Notes: generated by a model from the sequence alone, not told the origin. 64,000 nucleotides of DNA from Flavobacterium sp. ACN2 (GCF_002303885.1 NZ_MRCM01000001.1:186001-250000), one strand, 5' to 3'. Counted from the first letter of the stretch, positions 52,082 to 61,666 are shown. Program-made: numbers and translations.

Positions 52082-52332
52082 TACCAATTCTTAGCTTCGT
52101 CTTCTAAATCCTCTTGGGAAGTATATTCTCCTCTTTCAATTTCTAATTTAGCATCAGCCAGTTGCGCTTTATAATCACTTCTGGTAATTGGTTTTCCTTC
52201 CACTGAAAATGCAACTATTTCTTCTTCTTGATAACTCTCAATAACCGCTTTTACTACTTTTAAAAGACGTTCATCTGCAGTGTTAATATATTCTAACACA
52301 CTTTCTCTCAACTCTAATGCTCCCATAATCAT
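52081..52332 (-). CDS. Antitoxin of the RelE/ParE pair
   Basis: 83 residues. The N-terminal half (ALELRESVLEYINTADERLL, KVVKAVIESYQ) is helical and probably binds DNA and dimerises. The C-terminal half is acidic (LADAKLEIERGEYTSQEDLE) and probably wraps the toxin. The layout is that of small Bacteroidota antitoxins for RelE/ParE toxins. Order and one-base overlap with the toxin support the pairing. ATG 52332 or 52326 could start it. Confidence 0.85.
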   Translation of the reverse strand: MIMGALELRESVLEYINTADERLLKVVKAVIESYQEEEIVAFSVEGKPITRSDYKAQLADAKLEIERGEYTSQEDLEDEAKNW

Positions 52333-52468
52333 AGTTTTTTTGATCTTTCAAAGATAGAAATTTTCGTTCATCTTTTAAGTTAGAAAAAAGAAAACCATTT
52401 CACATCCATTTAAAATAAACTTCTGTAAAATGGCTTTTCAACCTAAAAAAATTCAACTAAACTTGTTG

Positions 52469-52879
52469 TTATTCGATCACTACTTTTTGAGTAAGGAATT
52501 CTGTTTCTGATTTTTTGAATTTGATTTCGAAAGTTCCTTTTACTTTAGATGAAAATTTGTAAACTGTTTTCTTAGGATCCGGCACTTGTTGCGTGCAAAC
52601 TTCTGATGGGTATTTTGCAATTACTTGAAGACCTTTTTCAGATCCAATAGTTACTTCCGAGATCTTATCAAATTCAGCACAAGCGTTATCTACCACATAC
52701 GTTACATCATAGCTTAATTCGTCGTTTACTTTTCCTGTTGCTGGCCCTTTAATTTCGGTTACCAAAGCTGCTTTTGTTGTTGGAGCTGGTGTATTGTTAT
52801 CATCATCGCTACTGCATGAAACAAATCCAATTGATAAAAATAATACTACTAAAACTGATTTTAATCTAAACCTTTTCAT
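52469..52879 (-). CDS. Small lipoprotein of unknown function
   Basis: 136 residues. The signal LVVLFLSIGFVSCSSDDDNN gives a lipobox Cys followed by Asp residues, as in Bacteroidota lipoproteins. The mature part is a single beta-sandwich-like domain (ELSYDVTYVVDNACAEFDKI, GTFEIKFKKSETEF) with Cys at about 67 and 95, perhaps a disulfide. I recognise no family. It has no neighbours on the same strand within 100 bases; it lies just upstream of the toxin-antitoxin genes. Confidence 0.8.
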   Translation of the reverse strand: MKRFRLKSVLVVLFLSIGFVSCSSDDDNNTPAPTTKAALVTEIKGPATGKVNDELSYDVTYVVDNACAEFDKISEVTIGSEKGLQVIAKYPSEVCTQQVPDPKKTVYKFSSKVKGTFEIKFKKSETEFLTQKVVIE

Positions 52880-53057
52880 ATAAAATAATAATTAATTGTT
52901 AATTACTATGAAGACGTCTCTCAGTTGCAATGGTTGCTTTAAATAAAATGTTAAATAGTATTACCTAAATATTAATCAATTATAAATCAACAAGTTATTT
53001 GCTATAAAAATATTTAAAAAATACCGTTATTTCTTATAAAAACGAAGATTTCCTAGA

Positions 53058-53129
53058 TAGCCCCGATCGTAGTGACATCCTTTTTCCTGCTTCTTTAGCA
53101 GGGAAAAGATATAACGCAGAGCGGGACTA
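53058..53129. repeat. Structured intergenic element with TAGCCCCG...CGGGACTA ends
   Basis: TAGCCCCG (53058-53065) pairs with CGGGACTA (53122-53129) apart from one position. Inside, CTTTTTCCTGC (53080-53090) pairs with 53098-53108 around a 7-base loop. Similar TAGCCC-type elements with a variable central stem are, from memory, scattered through Flavobacteriia genomes. The remainder of the 343-bp gap 52880-53222 is AT-rich with no gene. Confidence 0.65.
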
Positions 53130-53175
53130 ATGTGCTTTTGAAAATGAATTGATATGCTTCTAAAACAAAAAAAAA

Positions 53176-53193
53176 CATCAGTATAAACTGATG
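53176..53193 (-). terminator. Terminator of the DUF808 gene
   Basis: A perfect 7-bp stem (53176-53182 with 53187-53193) with a 4-base loop, followed on the minus strand by a long T run. Confidence 0.7.
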
Positions 53194-53222
53194 CTTTTAA
53201 ATTATATTGATTGAAGTTGTAT

Positions 53223-54131
53223 TTAAGCTGTTTTCTTTTTGAAAATCTTTTTGAAAATCTTTTTGAAAATCTTTTTGAAAAGATTCACAAAAAGTAAAAC
53301 CACAAGTCCTAAAGTTAGTCCAACAGTAAATTCTTTGATAATTGAAGGGATTTTAATTTCTTCTGACAAGTGATGAAAAAATGGAATATAATGCACAAAT
53401 ATTCCTCCAGCAACCAAAAGCAAGGCAATTGTTCCAATTACTGTTAGTGCTTTTATAACTAGCGGAAGAGCTTTTACCAATAAATTTCCAATAAATCTTG
53501 ATGGACTTTTTTCGCTTTTGCTAAATTTTATTAGCTTATAACCTGCTTCATCCATTCTAACAATGAGGGCTACAATTCCGTAAACCCCTATTGTTGCTAC
53601 TAATGCAATTATAGATGTTACAACAATTTGTTGTGTTAGCGGTTCATCTATAACTGTTCCCAACGCTATAATTACGATTTCTACAGATAATATAAAATCG
53701 GTTACAATTGCCGATTTTATTTTTCCTTTTTCAATTTCTAAAATTTGTTCTTCTGTTAAATCTTCGTTTGTAATTCCTTCTGACTCTTCATGTTTATGAG
53801 GAAAAACAAATTCATAAATTTTTTCGGCTCCTTCATAAGCTAAAAATAATCCTCCAAGCACTAAAATTATTATGATTGCAATCGGTAAAAAAGCACTTAG
53901 CAAAAATGCAATTGGTAGAATAATAATTTTATTCAGTAACGAACCTTTACTAATTGCCCATAAAACCGGCAATTCTCTTGATGATGCAAAACCAGAAGCT
54001 TTTTCGGCATTTACCGCCAAATCATCTCCTAGAATTCCAGCTGTTTTCTTTGCAGCAACTTTACTCATTACTGCAACATCATCCATAATTGCTGCGATAT
54101 CATCTAATAGAACAAAAAAACCTGAAGCCAT
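53223..54131 (-). CDS. DUF808 (YedI-like) inner-membrane protein
   Basis: 302 residues with six or so transmembrane helices. The start MASGFFVLLDDIAAIMDDVA with VMSKVAAKKTAGILGDDLAV is the DUF808 signature, followed by SREL...AISKGSLLNKIIILPI and FLAYEGAEKIYEFVFPHKHE. The family is of unknown function; a transport or channel role is a guess. The C-terminus is a tandem basic repeat (KKIF four times, ending KKKTA) coded by a 12-bp repeat; it is unlike the rest of the family, which normally ends after the last helix. Confidence 0.92.
   Translation of the reverse strand: MASGFFVLLDDIAAIMDDVAVMSKVAAKKTAGILGDDLAVNAEKASGFASSRELPVLWAISKGSLLNKIIILPIAFLLSAFLPIAIIIILVLGGLFLAYEGAEKIYEFVFPHKHEESEGITNEDLTEEQILEIEKGKIKSAIVTDFILSVEIVIIALGTVIDEPLTQQIVVTSIIALVATIGVYGIVALIVRMDEAGYKLIKFSKSEKSPSRFIGNLLVKALPLVIKALTVIGTIALLLVAGGIFVHYIPFFHHLSEEIKIPSIIKEFTVGLTLGLVVLLFVNLFKKIFKKIFKKIFKKKTA
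53235..53282 (-). repeat. In-frame 12-bp tandem repeat, four copies
   Basis: CTTTTTGAAAAT is repeated four times (the last copy ends AAG), coding FKKI units on the minus strand at the DUF808 C-terminus. The unit is a multiple of 3, so copy-number change would keep the reading frame. Confidence 0.85.
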
Positions 54132-54244
54132 TTTTAAATTTATTTTTATTTTAGTGATGCGAATCTAGACATTTTGACTTAATCTGCCCAATAATCTTAC
54201 ACCAAAATTTGTGTTTTTATTCGTAATTTTCTGTATTATGGTTT

Positions 54245-54364
54245 TTAGTTACATTGTCCTAAAAGAACCCACAAAATAATGAAAACGATAATTGTTCCAA
54301 AACATCCTCCTCCAAGCTTTTTAGCTCCGTAACCTGCCAATAATCCTCTAAATATATTGTTCAT
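54245..54364 (-). CDS. Small Gly-rich membrane protein (39 residues)
   Basis: ATG 54364 to TAA 54245. The protein starts MNNIFRGLLAGYGAKKLGGG and ends with a hydrophobic helix CFGTIIVFIILWVLLGQCN. One membrane segment follows a Gly/Lys-rich cytosolic start. I have the impression that short Flavobacteriia proteins with this start exist, but cannot verify it. It lies alone between DUF808 and clpB on the same strand. Coding is supported by the clean start and sensible composition, not by homology. Confidence 0.55.
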   Translation of the reverse strand: MNNIFRGLLAGYGAKKLGGGCFGTIIVFIILWVLLGQCN

Positions 54365-54478
54365 AATTTCTAATTTTAATTAATAATTTGCTGATTTTTA
54401 TTTATTTAAAATTCATCCTTTTTTGAGAATATCTTGTTATATGAAATAGGTTAAAAGTTTCAAAATTTTGGGCAAAAA

Positions 54479-54510
54479 AAAAAGCATCAGCTAAAAAACT
54501 GATGCTTTTT
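54479..54510 (-). terminator. Intrinsic terminator of clpB
   Basis: A perfect 12-bp stem (54479-54490 with 54499-54510) with A- and T-rich flanks, 20 bases past the clpB stop. Confidence 0.9.
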
Positions 54511-54530
54511 TAAGATTAACATTAAAAAAA

Positions 54531-57128
54531 TTAATTAGCGGTCTGGTTTCTAAAAACCAATTGGCCATCGAAAGCATCTAACAAAATGATGCTATCTGTT
54601 GTTATATTTCCTGCCAGAATTTCTTTTGACAGTTGATTTAAAACTTCTCTCTGCACAACACGTTTTACAGGTCTTGCTCCAAAATGAGGATCATAACCTT
54701 TGTCTGCCAAATAAGCAATTGCTTCTGGTGTTGCATCCATTGTAATACCTTGCAATGCCAGCATTTTTGTAACGCTTTTTAACTGCAGGCCTACAATTCT
54801 TGAGATGTTCTCTACCGTAAGGGGCGTAAACATTACAATTTCGTCAATACGGTTGATAAACTCCGGACGAACAGTTTGCTTCAATAATCCTAAAACTTCG
54901 TTTTTCGCAGCTTCTGTTGCTGCTTCTACTCCACCTTTTAGATTTTCAAATTTCTCCTGAATAATATTACTTCCCATGTTAGAAGTCATAATAATAATTG
55001 TATTTCTAAAATTGGCCAAACGTCCTTTGTTATCCGTCAATCGACCTTCGTCTAAAACCTGTAATAAGATATTAAACGTATCTGGATGTGCTTTTTCGAT
55101 CTCATCTAACAGCACAACAGAATATGGTTTTCTACGAACAGCTTCTGTTAACTGACCACCTTCATCATAACCTACATATCCTGGAGGTGCACCAACTAGA
55201 CGGCTCACGCTGTGACGTTCTTGATACTCACTCATATCGATACGCGTCATTGCATTTTCGTCATCAAAAAGATATTCGGCCAGAGCTTTTGCCAATTCGG
55301 TTTTACCAACTCCGGTTGTTCCTAAGAATAAGAATGATCCAACAGGTTTCTTCATATCCTGCAAACCGGCACGGCTTCGACGAACAGCATCACTCACGGC
55401 TTCTATCGCTTCTTCCTGACCTACTACACGTTTGTGCAGTTCATCTTCTAAATGCAATAGTTTTTCTCTTTCTGTCTGAAGCATTTTGGTTACTGGAATT
55501 CCAGTCCATTTTGCTACAACTTCTGCAATGTCTTCTCTAGTAACTTCTTCTTTAATTAAAGAATTTCCAGATTGGAATTCCTGCAATTGTTTTTGCAAAG
55601 TTTCCTGACGTTCCTGCGCTTCTTTTATTTTTCCGTAACGTATCTCCGCTACTTTTCCGTAATCACCATCACGTTCTGCACGTTCTGCTTCGTATTTAAA
55701 GTCTTCTATTTCATGTTTTACAGCCTGAATTCCGTCAACGATATCTTTTTCCTGTTTCCATTTCGCATAGATTTCGTTTCGTTCTTCTTTCAGGTTGGCC
55801 AATTCCATACCCAAAATTTTCAGCTTGCTTTCTTCTTTTTCACGTTTAATAGCTTCAATCTCAATTTCTAACTGCATGATTTTACGATCCAAAACATCTA
55901 ATTCTTCAGGTTTTGAATTGATCTCCATACGCAATTTAGAAGCCGCTTCGTCCATTAAGTCAATCGCTTTATCTGGTAAGAAACGATTGGTAATGTAACG
56001 TTGTGAAAGTTCAACCGCTGCAATAATTGCCTCATCTTTAATTTGAACTTTATGATGCGTTTCATATTTTTCTTTAATTCCACGAAGAATCGAAACCGCA
56101 CTTTCTGTATCTGGTTCATCAATAAGAACTTTTTGGAAACGTCTTTCAAGTGCTTTATCCTTTTCGAAATATTTTTGATATTCATCCAAAGTCGTAGCAC
56201 CAATTGCTCTCAATTCTCCACGAGCCAAAGCTGGTTTCAAGATATTCGCCGCATCCATTGCGCCCTCACCTCCACCTGCTCCTACAAGCGTATGAATTTC
56301 ATCAATAAACAAAACAATATCTCCGTCTGCAGCTGTAACTTCTTTCACAACCGATTTTAAACGTTCTTCAAATTCTCCTTTATACTTCGCTCCGGCAATC
56401 AAAGCTCCCATATCAAGAGAGAAAACGATTTTATCTTTTAAGTTTTCTGGAACGTCTCCGTCCACAATTCTATGCGCTAAACCTTCTGCAATAGCGGTTT
56501 TACCAACTCCAGGTTCACCAATAAGCATTGGGTTGTTTTTGGTTCTACGAGTTAGAATCTGCAATACACGACGAATTTCTTCATCACGCCCAATAACTGG
56601 ATCTAATTTTCCTGTACGAGCTAATTCATTTAAGTTTTTAGCAAATTTATTTAGCGAATTATAGGTTTCTTCTGCTGAAGCCGAAGTTACTCTTTCGCCT
56701 TTTCTTAGTTCCTCAATAGCCGCTTTCAGACCTTTTCCTGTAACTCCCTGATCTTTTAAAATCTGAGAAACTTTACTTTTTGAGTCAAAAATGGCTAAAA
56801 TTAAATGCTCGATCGAAACGTATTCGTCGTTCATTTTTTGTGCAATGATTTCTGCTTCATTCAAAGCTTTGTTTGCGTCTCTAGAAAGCATAACATCTCC
56901 TCCAGAAACTTTTGGAAAACTTTGAATTGTGCTATCTAAAATTTGTAAAAACAACGGCACATTTACATTTAATTTTTTAAGAATAAATGGCGCCACGTTT
57001 TCATCAACTTCAAAAATAGCTTTAAAAATGTGTTCATTTTCAATTTGTTGCTGACCATTTCGTTGCGCTAATTGCTGCGACAACTGAATGGCTTCCTGCG
57101 ATTTGATTGTAAATTTATTTATATTCAT
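54531..57128 (-). CDS. clpB: ATP-dependent disaggregase ClpB
   Basis: 865 residues from ATG 57128 ([20 protein letters not shown]). Order: N-terminal Clp_N repeats (to about 145), first AAA+ domain with Walker [17 protein letters not shown] and Walker [13 protein letters not shown], the ClpB-specific coiled-coil M domain (about 400-520), then the second AAA+ domain with [20 protein letters not shown] and [13 protein letters not shown], and the ClpB C-terminal domain. It rescues aggregated proteins with DnaK. The start at 57209 is rejected because its 27 extra residues lack family homology. A terminator follows. Confidence 0.97.
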   Translation of the reverse strand: MNINKFTIKSQEAIQLSQQLAQRNGQQQIENEHIFKAIFEVDENVAPFILKKLNVNVPLFLQILDSTIQSFPKVSGGDVMLSRDANKALNEAEIIAQKMNDEYVSIEHLILAIFDSKSKVSQILKDQGVTGKGLKAAIEELRKGERVTSASAEETYNSLNKFAKNLNELARTGKLDPVIGRDEEIRRVLQILTRRTKNNPMLIGEPGVGKTAIAEGLAHRIVDGDVPENLKDKIVFSLDMGALIAGAKYKGEFEERLKSVVKEVTAADGDIVLFIDEIHTLVGAGGGEGAMDAANILKPALARGELRAIGATTLDEYQKYFEKDKALERRFQKVLIDEPDTESAVSILRGIKEKYETHHKVQIKDEAIIAAVELSQRYITNRFLPDKAIDLMDEAASKLRMEINSKPEELDVLDRKIMQLEIEIEAIKREKEESKLKILGMELANLKEERNEIYAKWKQEKDIVDGIQAVKHEIEDFKYEAERAERDGDYGKVAEIRYGKIKEAQERQETLQKQLQEFQSGNSLIKEEVTREDIAEVVAKWTGIPVTKMLQTEREKLLHLEDELHKRVVGQEEAIEAVSDAVRRSRAGLQDMKKPVGSFLFLGTTGVGKTELAKALAEYLFDDENAMTRIDMSEYQERHSVSRLVGAPPGYVGYDEGGQLTEAVRRKPYSVVLLDEIEKAHPDTFNILLQVLDEGRLTDNKGRLANFRNTIIIMTSNMGSNIIQEKFENLKGGVEAATEAAKNEVLGLLKQTVRPEFINRIDEIVMFTPLTVENISRIVGLQLKSVTKMLALQGITMDATPEAIAYLADKGYDPHFGARPVKRVVQREVLNQLSKEILAGNITTDSIILLDAFDGQLVFRNQTAN

Positions 57129-57215
57129 ATCTTTTGATTTTGATTGATTTAACTGTTTAAAATATATAGGATTAAAGTTACGATTTATTGAGGTAAATAG
57201 TTCGCTCAAATAATT

Positions 57216-57223
57216 TAACTTTG
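57216..57223 (+). promoter_or_regulatory. -7 box (TAACTTTG) candidate for the bacilliredoxin gene
   Basis: TAACTTTG fits TAnnTTTG, but it lies 110 bases before the ATG at 57333, giving a long leader. It sits in the region divergent from clpB. Confidence 0.35.
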
Positions 57224-57332
57224 TATTCGAATAGACAAATTATATTCCACAGTAAAAAAAACAGACAAAAAGACAGTTGAAATCAGTTTTTAACGCTTTT
57301 AACACGTCAAAAAGTCATAAAACAAGCCAAAT

Positions 57333-57722
57333 ATGAGTTTTTTTAATTCAATCTTCGGAAGTTCAGAGAACTCAGAAGCAGCAAAAAGTAAAGTAAACTG
57401 GACTGAATTAACAGATATGCTTCAATTAATAGAAATAGAAGCAATCTCAAATGAAAAACCAGTTGTCATTTTTAAGCATAGCACAAGATGCAGCATCAGC
57501 CGAATGGCTCTAAAACAATTTGAAAGAGAATATGATCTTGAAGGTGTTGTTGACGCTTATTTTTTAGACTTAATAACATACAGAGATATTTCAAATGAAA
57601 TTGCAAGCAAATTTGGAGTTTATCATGAATCTCCTCAATTGATATTGATCAAAAACGGAAAAGCAGTTTACGATGTTTCGCACAGCGATATTGATGCAGA
57701 AGCATTGAAGAGTAAGATCTGA
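57333..57722 (+). CDS. ytxJ: Bacillithiol-dependent redox protein, YtxJ-type
   Basis: 129 residues, thioredoxin-like fold with a single active Cys (about residue 53) in FKHSTRCSISRMALKQFERE, followed by VDAYFLDLITYRDISNEIAS and ESPQLILIKNGKAVYDVSHS. This is the monothiol bacilliredoxin (YtxJ) pattern, found in bacteria that make bacillithiol, including Flavobacteria. It should remove bacillithiol from S-bacillithiolated proteins. A terminator lies just downstream. It is divergent from clpB, so both could belong to a common stress response. Confidence 0.92.
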   Translation: MSFFNSIFGSSENSEAAKSKVNWTELTDMLQLIEIEAISNEKPVVIFKHSTRCSISRMALKQFEREYDLEGVVDAYFLDLITYRDISNEIASKFGVYHESPQLILIKNGKAVYDVSHSDIDAEALKSKI

Positions 57723-57752
57723 GTTATGAGTCAACTTAGACTACAACAAAAT

Positions 57753-57790
57753 TAAAAGCCTGAAATTATTTGTATAATTTCAGGCTTTTA
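57753..57790 (+). terminator. Intrinsic terminator of ytxJ
   Basis: A 15-bp perfect stem (57753-57767 with 57776-57790), followed by ATTTTTT, 30 bases past the stop. Also suitable for the convergent gene. Confidence 0.9.
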
Positions 57791-57854
57791 ATTTTTTATG
57801 TCAACTCTAAATTTTAATCCAAATTAGCGCTCAACTCATAATTCATAATTAAAC

Positions 57855-59018
57855 TTAAAAACTTCCGTCTGACCCTCCACCGCTGAAACCTCCTCCTCCA
57901 AATTCCATTGGAGAAGCTGTCTTAACTTCTGGTTTCATTCCAAAAGTTGAGGCTACAACTAAAGCTTCTGCATTTAATAAACTGTCTGAATGGTTTATTC
58001 TATCTGGTTTAAAGGCCAGACCGCTTTCTTTTTCCTTTAATTTTCTAATTGAAAAATATGCTATTGCAAATAAAACTACACCGCCAAGCGTAAGCGCTAC
58101 TTCGATTGGTAAAACCGAATGGTAAAATCGAACGGTATAGATTGAAAATGCAATTGCCAAAAAGCTCAACCAAAGCATTATTCTGTCTTTTGTTTTTAAA
58201 GCTTGCACCAAGTAAACAATCGGCACAATAAAAGTAAACCCATAAAAGAAAAATGCAAACGGAATATCTGTTCCAGGTTTTACTTCTGTTCCTAAAAGTT
58301 CTGCAGAAAGTTCTCTTACAACCAAATAATTACAAGAAAGATAAAATAAAACCAAGCAAAAACTATTTGCCAATAATAATCCGTTGTAATAGTAACTTTT
58401 ACTTAGATGATTCATCCTCTTTTTGGTCAAAAAATAAAACAATCCTGCAAAAATCATTGCTACAAATGGCAAAATAGCTTTTCCAATGTCTCCAAATTTA
58501 AACATTCCGAAAAACAAAAAGGCGGTTGCCGAAATGCAAAATACAAGCATTGACAATACGTGCAGATACCTCAAAAACATAAAAAGCGATCCAATTGCTA
58601 CAAAAAAAGCAATTACTATTTCATGACCTTCAGTTGTTATTGCTACTGCTGCGCCCAAACATAAAAGCGCATTTAATATAAAAGCATCATCTAAGCCATG
58701 ATTATGATAATTTTGATTTGCAAGCAATTCTACTCCTGCAAATCCAACTATAGTAAAAATATAGCAGCAGATTTGAAAAAACACATTTTCTGCGCTTAAT
58801 CCAAATAAAGAAATTGCTCCACAAATTGAACCATACAACAAGCAACCAAGCAAAAAGAAGCCTATTCTAACCAAAATATTACTCTGACTTTTTAAAACGG
58901 GCAGTTCTTTTTCTATAAATTTCTTCTGTTCTTTACTAATAAAACCTCCTTTGTACAAAGAATCTGCTTCATCGACCAAAATTTCATTATCTAATAATTG
59001 TTTGCTGTATACTATCAT
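57855..59018 (-). CDS. Multi-spanning membrane protein, DUF2157-like partner
   Basis: 387 residues with about ten hydrophobic helices. The N-terminus (SLYKGGFISKEQKKFIEKEL) resembles the cytosolic start of DUF2157 proteins (a helix with G.I). The C-terminus ends GGGGFSGGGSDGSF, a Gly/Ser tail like those of TPM-domain and DUF2207 proteins. I recognise no enzyme motif. Its ATG overlaps the stop of the upstream gene by 4 bases (ATGA), so both are translated from one mRNA and probably form a complex. Confidence 0.75.
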   Translation of the reverse strand: MIVYSKQLLDNEILVDEADSLYKGGFISKEQKKFIEKELPVLKSQSNILVRIGFFLLGCLLYGSICGAISLFGLSAENVFFQICCYIFTIVGFAGVELLANQNYHNHGLDDAFILNALLCLGAAVAITTEGHEIVIAFFVAIGSLFMFLRYLHVLSMLVFCISATAFLFFGMFKFGDIGKAILPFVAMIFAGLFYFLTKKRMNHLSKSYYYNGLLLANSFCLVLFYLSCNYLVVRELSAELLGTEVKPGTDIPFAFFFYGFTFIVPIVYLVQALKTKDRIMLWLSFLAIAFSIYTVRFYHSVLPIEVALTLGGVVLFAIAYFSIRKLKEKESGLAFKPDRINHSDSLLNAEALVVASTFGMKPEVKTASPMEFGGGGFSGGGSDGSF

Positions 59019-60016
59019 TCTGCGATCTCTTTATGAAATTTTTTAATCAATTTAATGAACATTATAATCGAACCAACAAAATAAGCTGGCAGTAAGAAAA
59101 CTAATAATTCCCAAATATCAGAGAAATCAACATTTTCAAAAATTCTAAACAAAACAATATTTCCACCGATATAAGCATAAACAATCATAAATACATATAG
59201 CGACATTGCTTTATATTGGTAGCTCACTTTATAAAAATAATAGGTTGAACCAGCTAAAACTAAAGCAAATATTACCCATATTAAGGTATCATAACCTGTT
59301 AAGTTACTAATTGCAGCGATACTTACAATGTGCAATGCAAAAGTGAGAAAAACTAAACCAAAATGGGTTTTAAGCGAAATTCGACTACTGTAGATTGTCC
59401 ATAAAATAAGTAAAACTCCCAACATTACTGCCGAATAGCTTAAACTTTGGCTTGCATACAAATTATTACTGTCGTTAAATATGTCTTGTGGCGTAACCGA
59501 AAGTCCCACATAAGCGGCCAGACCCGTAATTGCAATCGTTAAAACACTTCTATTGTCAAAATAGTAAGCACAAAAGAAACTTACAACAGTTGGCACTAAA
59601 GTCGCTAATCCGTAATGCTCTCCAAAAGGTTTATATTGAAACTGAAGATATCCAATAAAAATACAAGTCAAGATATTGCCCGCCAAAACCAGATATTCTA
59701 AAACAGGATGCTCAAAAGTTGTTTCTGCTTTCTGAAAACCTTTAGAATGCTTGAAACAATAAAAAAAGCAGACTGCAATCACAATTAAAAGCAACGATAG
59801 AATAGCGATGTGTCCTATAGTATCAATATTTTCATAAATCAGAATTCCAATTCCGGAAGTAAATAATAATACTGATAAATAAAGGAATAGCTTTAATTCT
59901 GCATTTAATGAAAAGATATGTAGGCTTCGATAGGTTTTCACTTCTTCCAACTGGTTTTGTGTAATTAAACCCTTCTCGAAAAGATGAAGCGTAGATTGAT
60001 CTTTAAATTTTTCCAT
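59015..60016 (-). CDS. DUF2157-family membrane protein
   Basis: 333 residues. The soluble start FKDQSTLHLFEKGLITQNQL resembles DUF2157. Nine or so hydrophobic helices follow (LYLSVLLFTSGIGILIYENI; LTIAITGLAAYVGLSVTPQD; MSLYVFMIVYAYIGGNIVLF). DUF2157 proteins have no established function. It is the first gene of a two-gene operon with the Gly-tailed protein, overlapping it by 4 bases. Confidence 0.78.
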   Translation of the reverse strand: MEKFKDQSTLHLFEKGLITQNQLEEVKTYRSLHIFSLNAELKLFLYLSVLLFTSGIGILIYENIDTIGHIAILSLLLIVIAVCFFYCFKHSKGFQKAETTFEHPVLEYLVLAGNILTCIFIGYLQFQYKPFGEHYGLATLVPTVVSFFCAYYFDNRSVLTIAITGLAAYVGLSVTPQDIFNDSNNLYASQSLSYSAVMLGVLLILWTIYSSRISLKTHFGLVFLTFALHIVSIAAISNLTGYDTLIWVIFALVLAGSTYYFYKVSYQYKAMSLYVFMIVYAYIGGNIVLFRIFENVDFSDIWELLVFLLPAYFVGSIIMFIKLIKKFHKEIAE

Positions 60017-60197
60017 TGGTACGTTTTAAACTGGTACATCAAATATATGTATTTAGCATGAATTTTCTCCTTTTACTTTAAAACCTTTACTGTTTTCTAA
60101 AAAATATCTCCAGATCGTATTACAATTAAATAGTGTAAAAACAACACTTATAAATCTATAAATCAAAACTTTAAAACATAAATATTTGAAAAATTAA

Positions 60198-60227
60198 TTT
60201 GAAATTATTTTAATTCTTTTACATTTG
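60198..60227 (+). promoter_or_regulatory. Full -33/-7 promoter of the pectate lyase gene
   Basis: TTTG (60198-60201), 18 bases, TACATTTG (60220-60227), then the ATG at 60274. Good Bacteroidota consensus and spacing. Confidence 0.65.
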
Positions 60228-60273
60228 TGCAATCGATTACATTGACTATTAAACCACAAAAAACCACACTTAA

Positions 60274-61590
60274 ATGAAAACAAAACTTATTGCATTGGCG
60301 TTACTTCTGCCTTGCTCCTTTCTGTTTGCACAAAACTATTTTATGAGCGCACCAGAAGGATTTGGAGCTTCAGCAACTGGAGGCGGAAATGCAGCTCCTG
60401 TAACCGTGACTACTTTAACCGATTTAACAGCAAAATTAAAGCTGACTACTCCGCAGGTTATTTTAGTTTCAGGAACCATAAATTGTACCTACACTAGTCT
60501 GCTTGTGAATGACAAAACCATTATCGGTCTTCCTGGCGCTAGATTAGTAAACTTAGATCAAACCGCTGCGGGTTCTGGAATTTTAAGTTTAAAACCGGGA
60601 TCAAATAATATTATTATTAGAAATCTAATTTTTGAAGGACCTGGTGCGTATGATGTAGACGGACGTGATAATCTTACTTCTGAAGCAACAAATATCTGGA
60701 TAGATCATTGCGAATTTCAAGACGGAATGGATGGAAATTTTGACAATAAAGGCGCTGCTGATAATATAACGGTTTCTTGGTGTAAATTTATTTATTTGAA
60801 AGCACCGAAAGCTGGAGGCTCTGGCGGAGCAGATGATCACCGTTTTTCTGATTTAGTTGGTTCTTCCAAAACTGATGCTCCTTCTGACGGACATTATAGC
60901 ATCACTTTTAAAAACTGTTATTGGGCTGAAGGCTCTAAAGAAAGAATGCCTAGAGCAAGAAATGCCGAACTTCATATTTTAAATTGTTACTACAATACAA
61001 CCGTTTCCGGATCACTTGCAATTGGTTTAGGCGGCGGAAGCAACAACACAACGTGTTATGTAGAAGGAACTGATTTTGCCAAAATCGGAACAGCTTTTAA
61101 AAACTATGTAAGCACAGATGGTGGAACAATTGGAGTTGCTTTTACTGATTGTTTGAATGCGCCAGCAAATTCGGGAACAGCAGTTACAAAGCCTTCTTAT
61201 ACATATAGCGTTTTACCCATTGCCAATGTTGCAGGATTTATTTCAAATGCTTCTTGCGGTGCTGGAGCAACACTTCAGGTTACTTCTCAAGGCGCTGTAT
61301 CTACGAGCTGTAACAATTTGGGCTTAAATGATAATGTAAACAATCTGGATTTAAAATATTATCCTTCTGTTATCAATCGTTTTTTGAATATTGATTTTTC
61401 AAGTTCGGACAATGGTTTGGCAGAAGTGGATTTATTTTCTTCAAATGGATCAAAAGTATATTCTCATTCCAAAAATGTTTCTCCTGATGAAAAACTAGAA
61501 TTGAATGTTGGAAATCTTGCTAAAGGAATTTATGTATGCAAAGTTCAGATTGACAACCGAAGCAAAACTTTTAAACTGGTAAAAAACTAA
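60274..61590 (+). CDS. Secreted pectate lyase (polysaccharide lyase family 1) with T9SS tail
   Basis: 438 residues with a signal peptide (LIALALLLPCSFLFAQ). The right-handed beta-helix of PL1 shows NIWIDHCEFQDGMDGNFDNK (calcium-binding Asp residues), SWCKFIYLKAPKAGGSGGAD and KERMPRARNAELHILNCYYN with the catalytic Arg in RMPRAR. Residues from about 360 form a type IX C-terminal domain (LNDNVNNLDLKYYPSVINRF, then SRTFKLVKN-type end KGIYVCKVQIDNRSKTFKLV), so the enzyme is exported across the outer membrane and anchored. It cleaves polygalacturonate by beta-elimination. It stands alone, without a SusCD pair. Confidence 0.95.
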   Translation: MKTKLIALALLLPCSFLFAQNYFMSAPEGFGASATGGGNAAPVTVTTLTDLTAKLKLTTPQVILVSGTINCTYTSLLVNDKTIIGLPGARLVNLDQTAAGSGILSLKPGSNNIIIRNLIFEGPGAYDVDGRDNLTSEATNIWIDHCEFQDGMDGNFDNKGAADNITVSWCKFIYLKAPKAGGSGGADDHRFSDLVGSSKTDAPSDGHYSITFKNCYWAEGSKERMPRARNAELHILNCYYNTTVSGSLAIGLGGGSNNTTCYVEGTDFAKIGTAFKNYVSTDGGTIGVAFTDCLNAPANSGTAVTKPSYTYSVLPIANVAGFISNASCGAGATLQVTSQGAVSTSCNNLGLNDNVNNLDLKYYPSVINRFLNIDFSSSDNGLAEVDLFSSNGSKVYSHSKNVSPDEKLELNVGNLAKGIYVCKVQIDNRSKTFKLVKN

Positions 61591-61604
61591 ATTTTACTTC
61601 ATAA

Positions 61605-61636
61605 AAAAAGGTCATTGAAAAATCAATGACCTTTTT
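61605..61636 (+). terminator. Intrinsic terminator of the pectate lyase gene
   Basis: A perfect stem of about 14 bp (61605-61618 with 61623-61636) with T residues at its end, 15 bases past the stop. The A-rich left flank lets it serve the convergent argH too. Confidence 0.9.
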
Positions 61637-61666
61637 ACATTTTATATCTTACTTTTCACATCTCAC

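Noticed and set aside
55088..55540. 150-codon ORF antisense to clpB
   Set aside because: It is a shadow of a strongly conserved gene, with His/Leu-rich composition typical of antisense frames.
57129..57209. N-terminal extension of ClpB
   Set aside because: The canonical ClpB start MNINKFT follows at 57128; the extra residues match nothing in the family.
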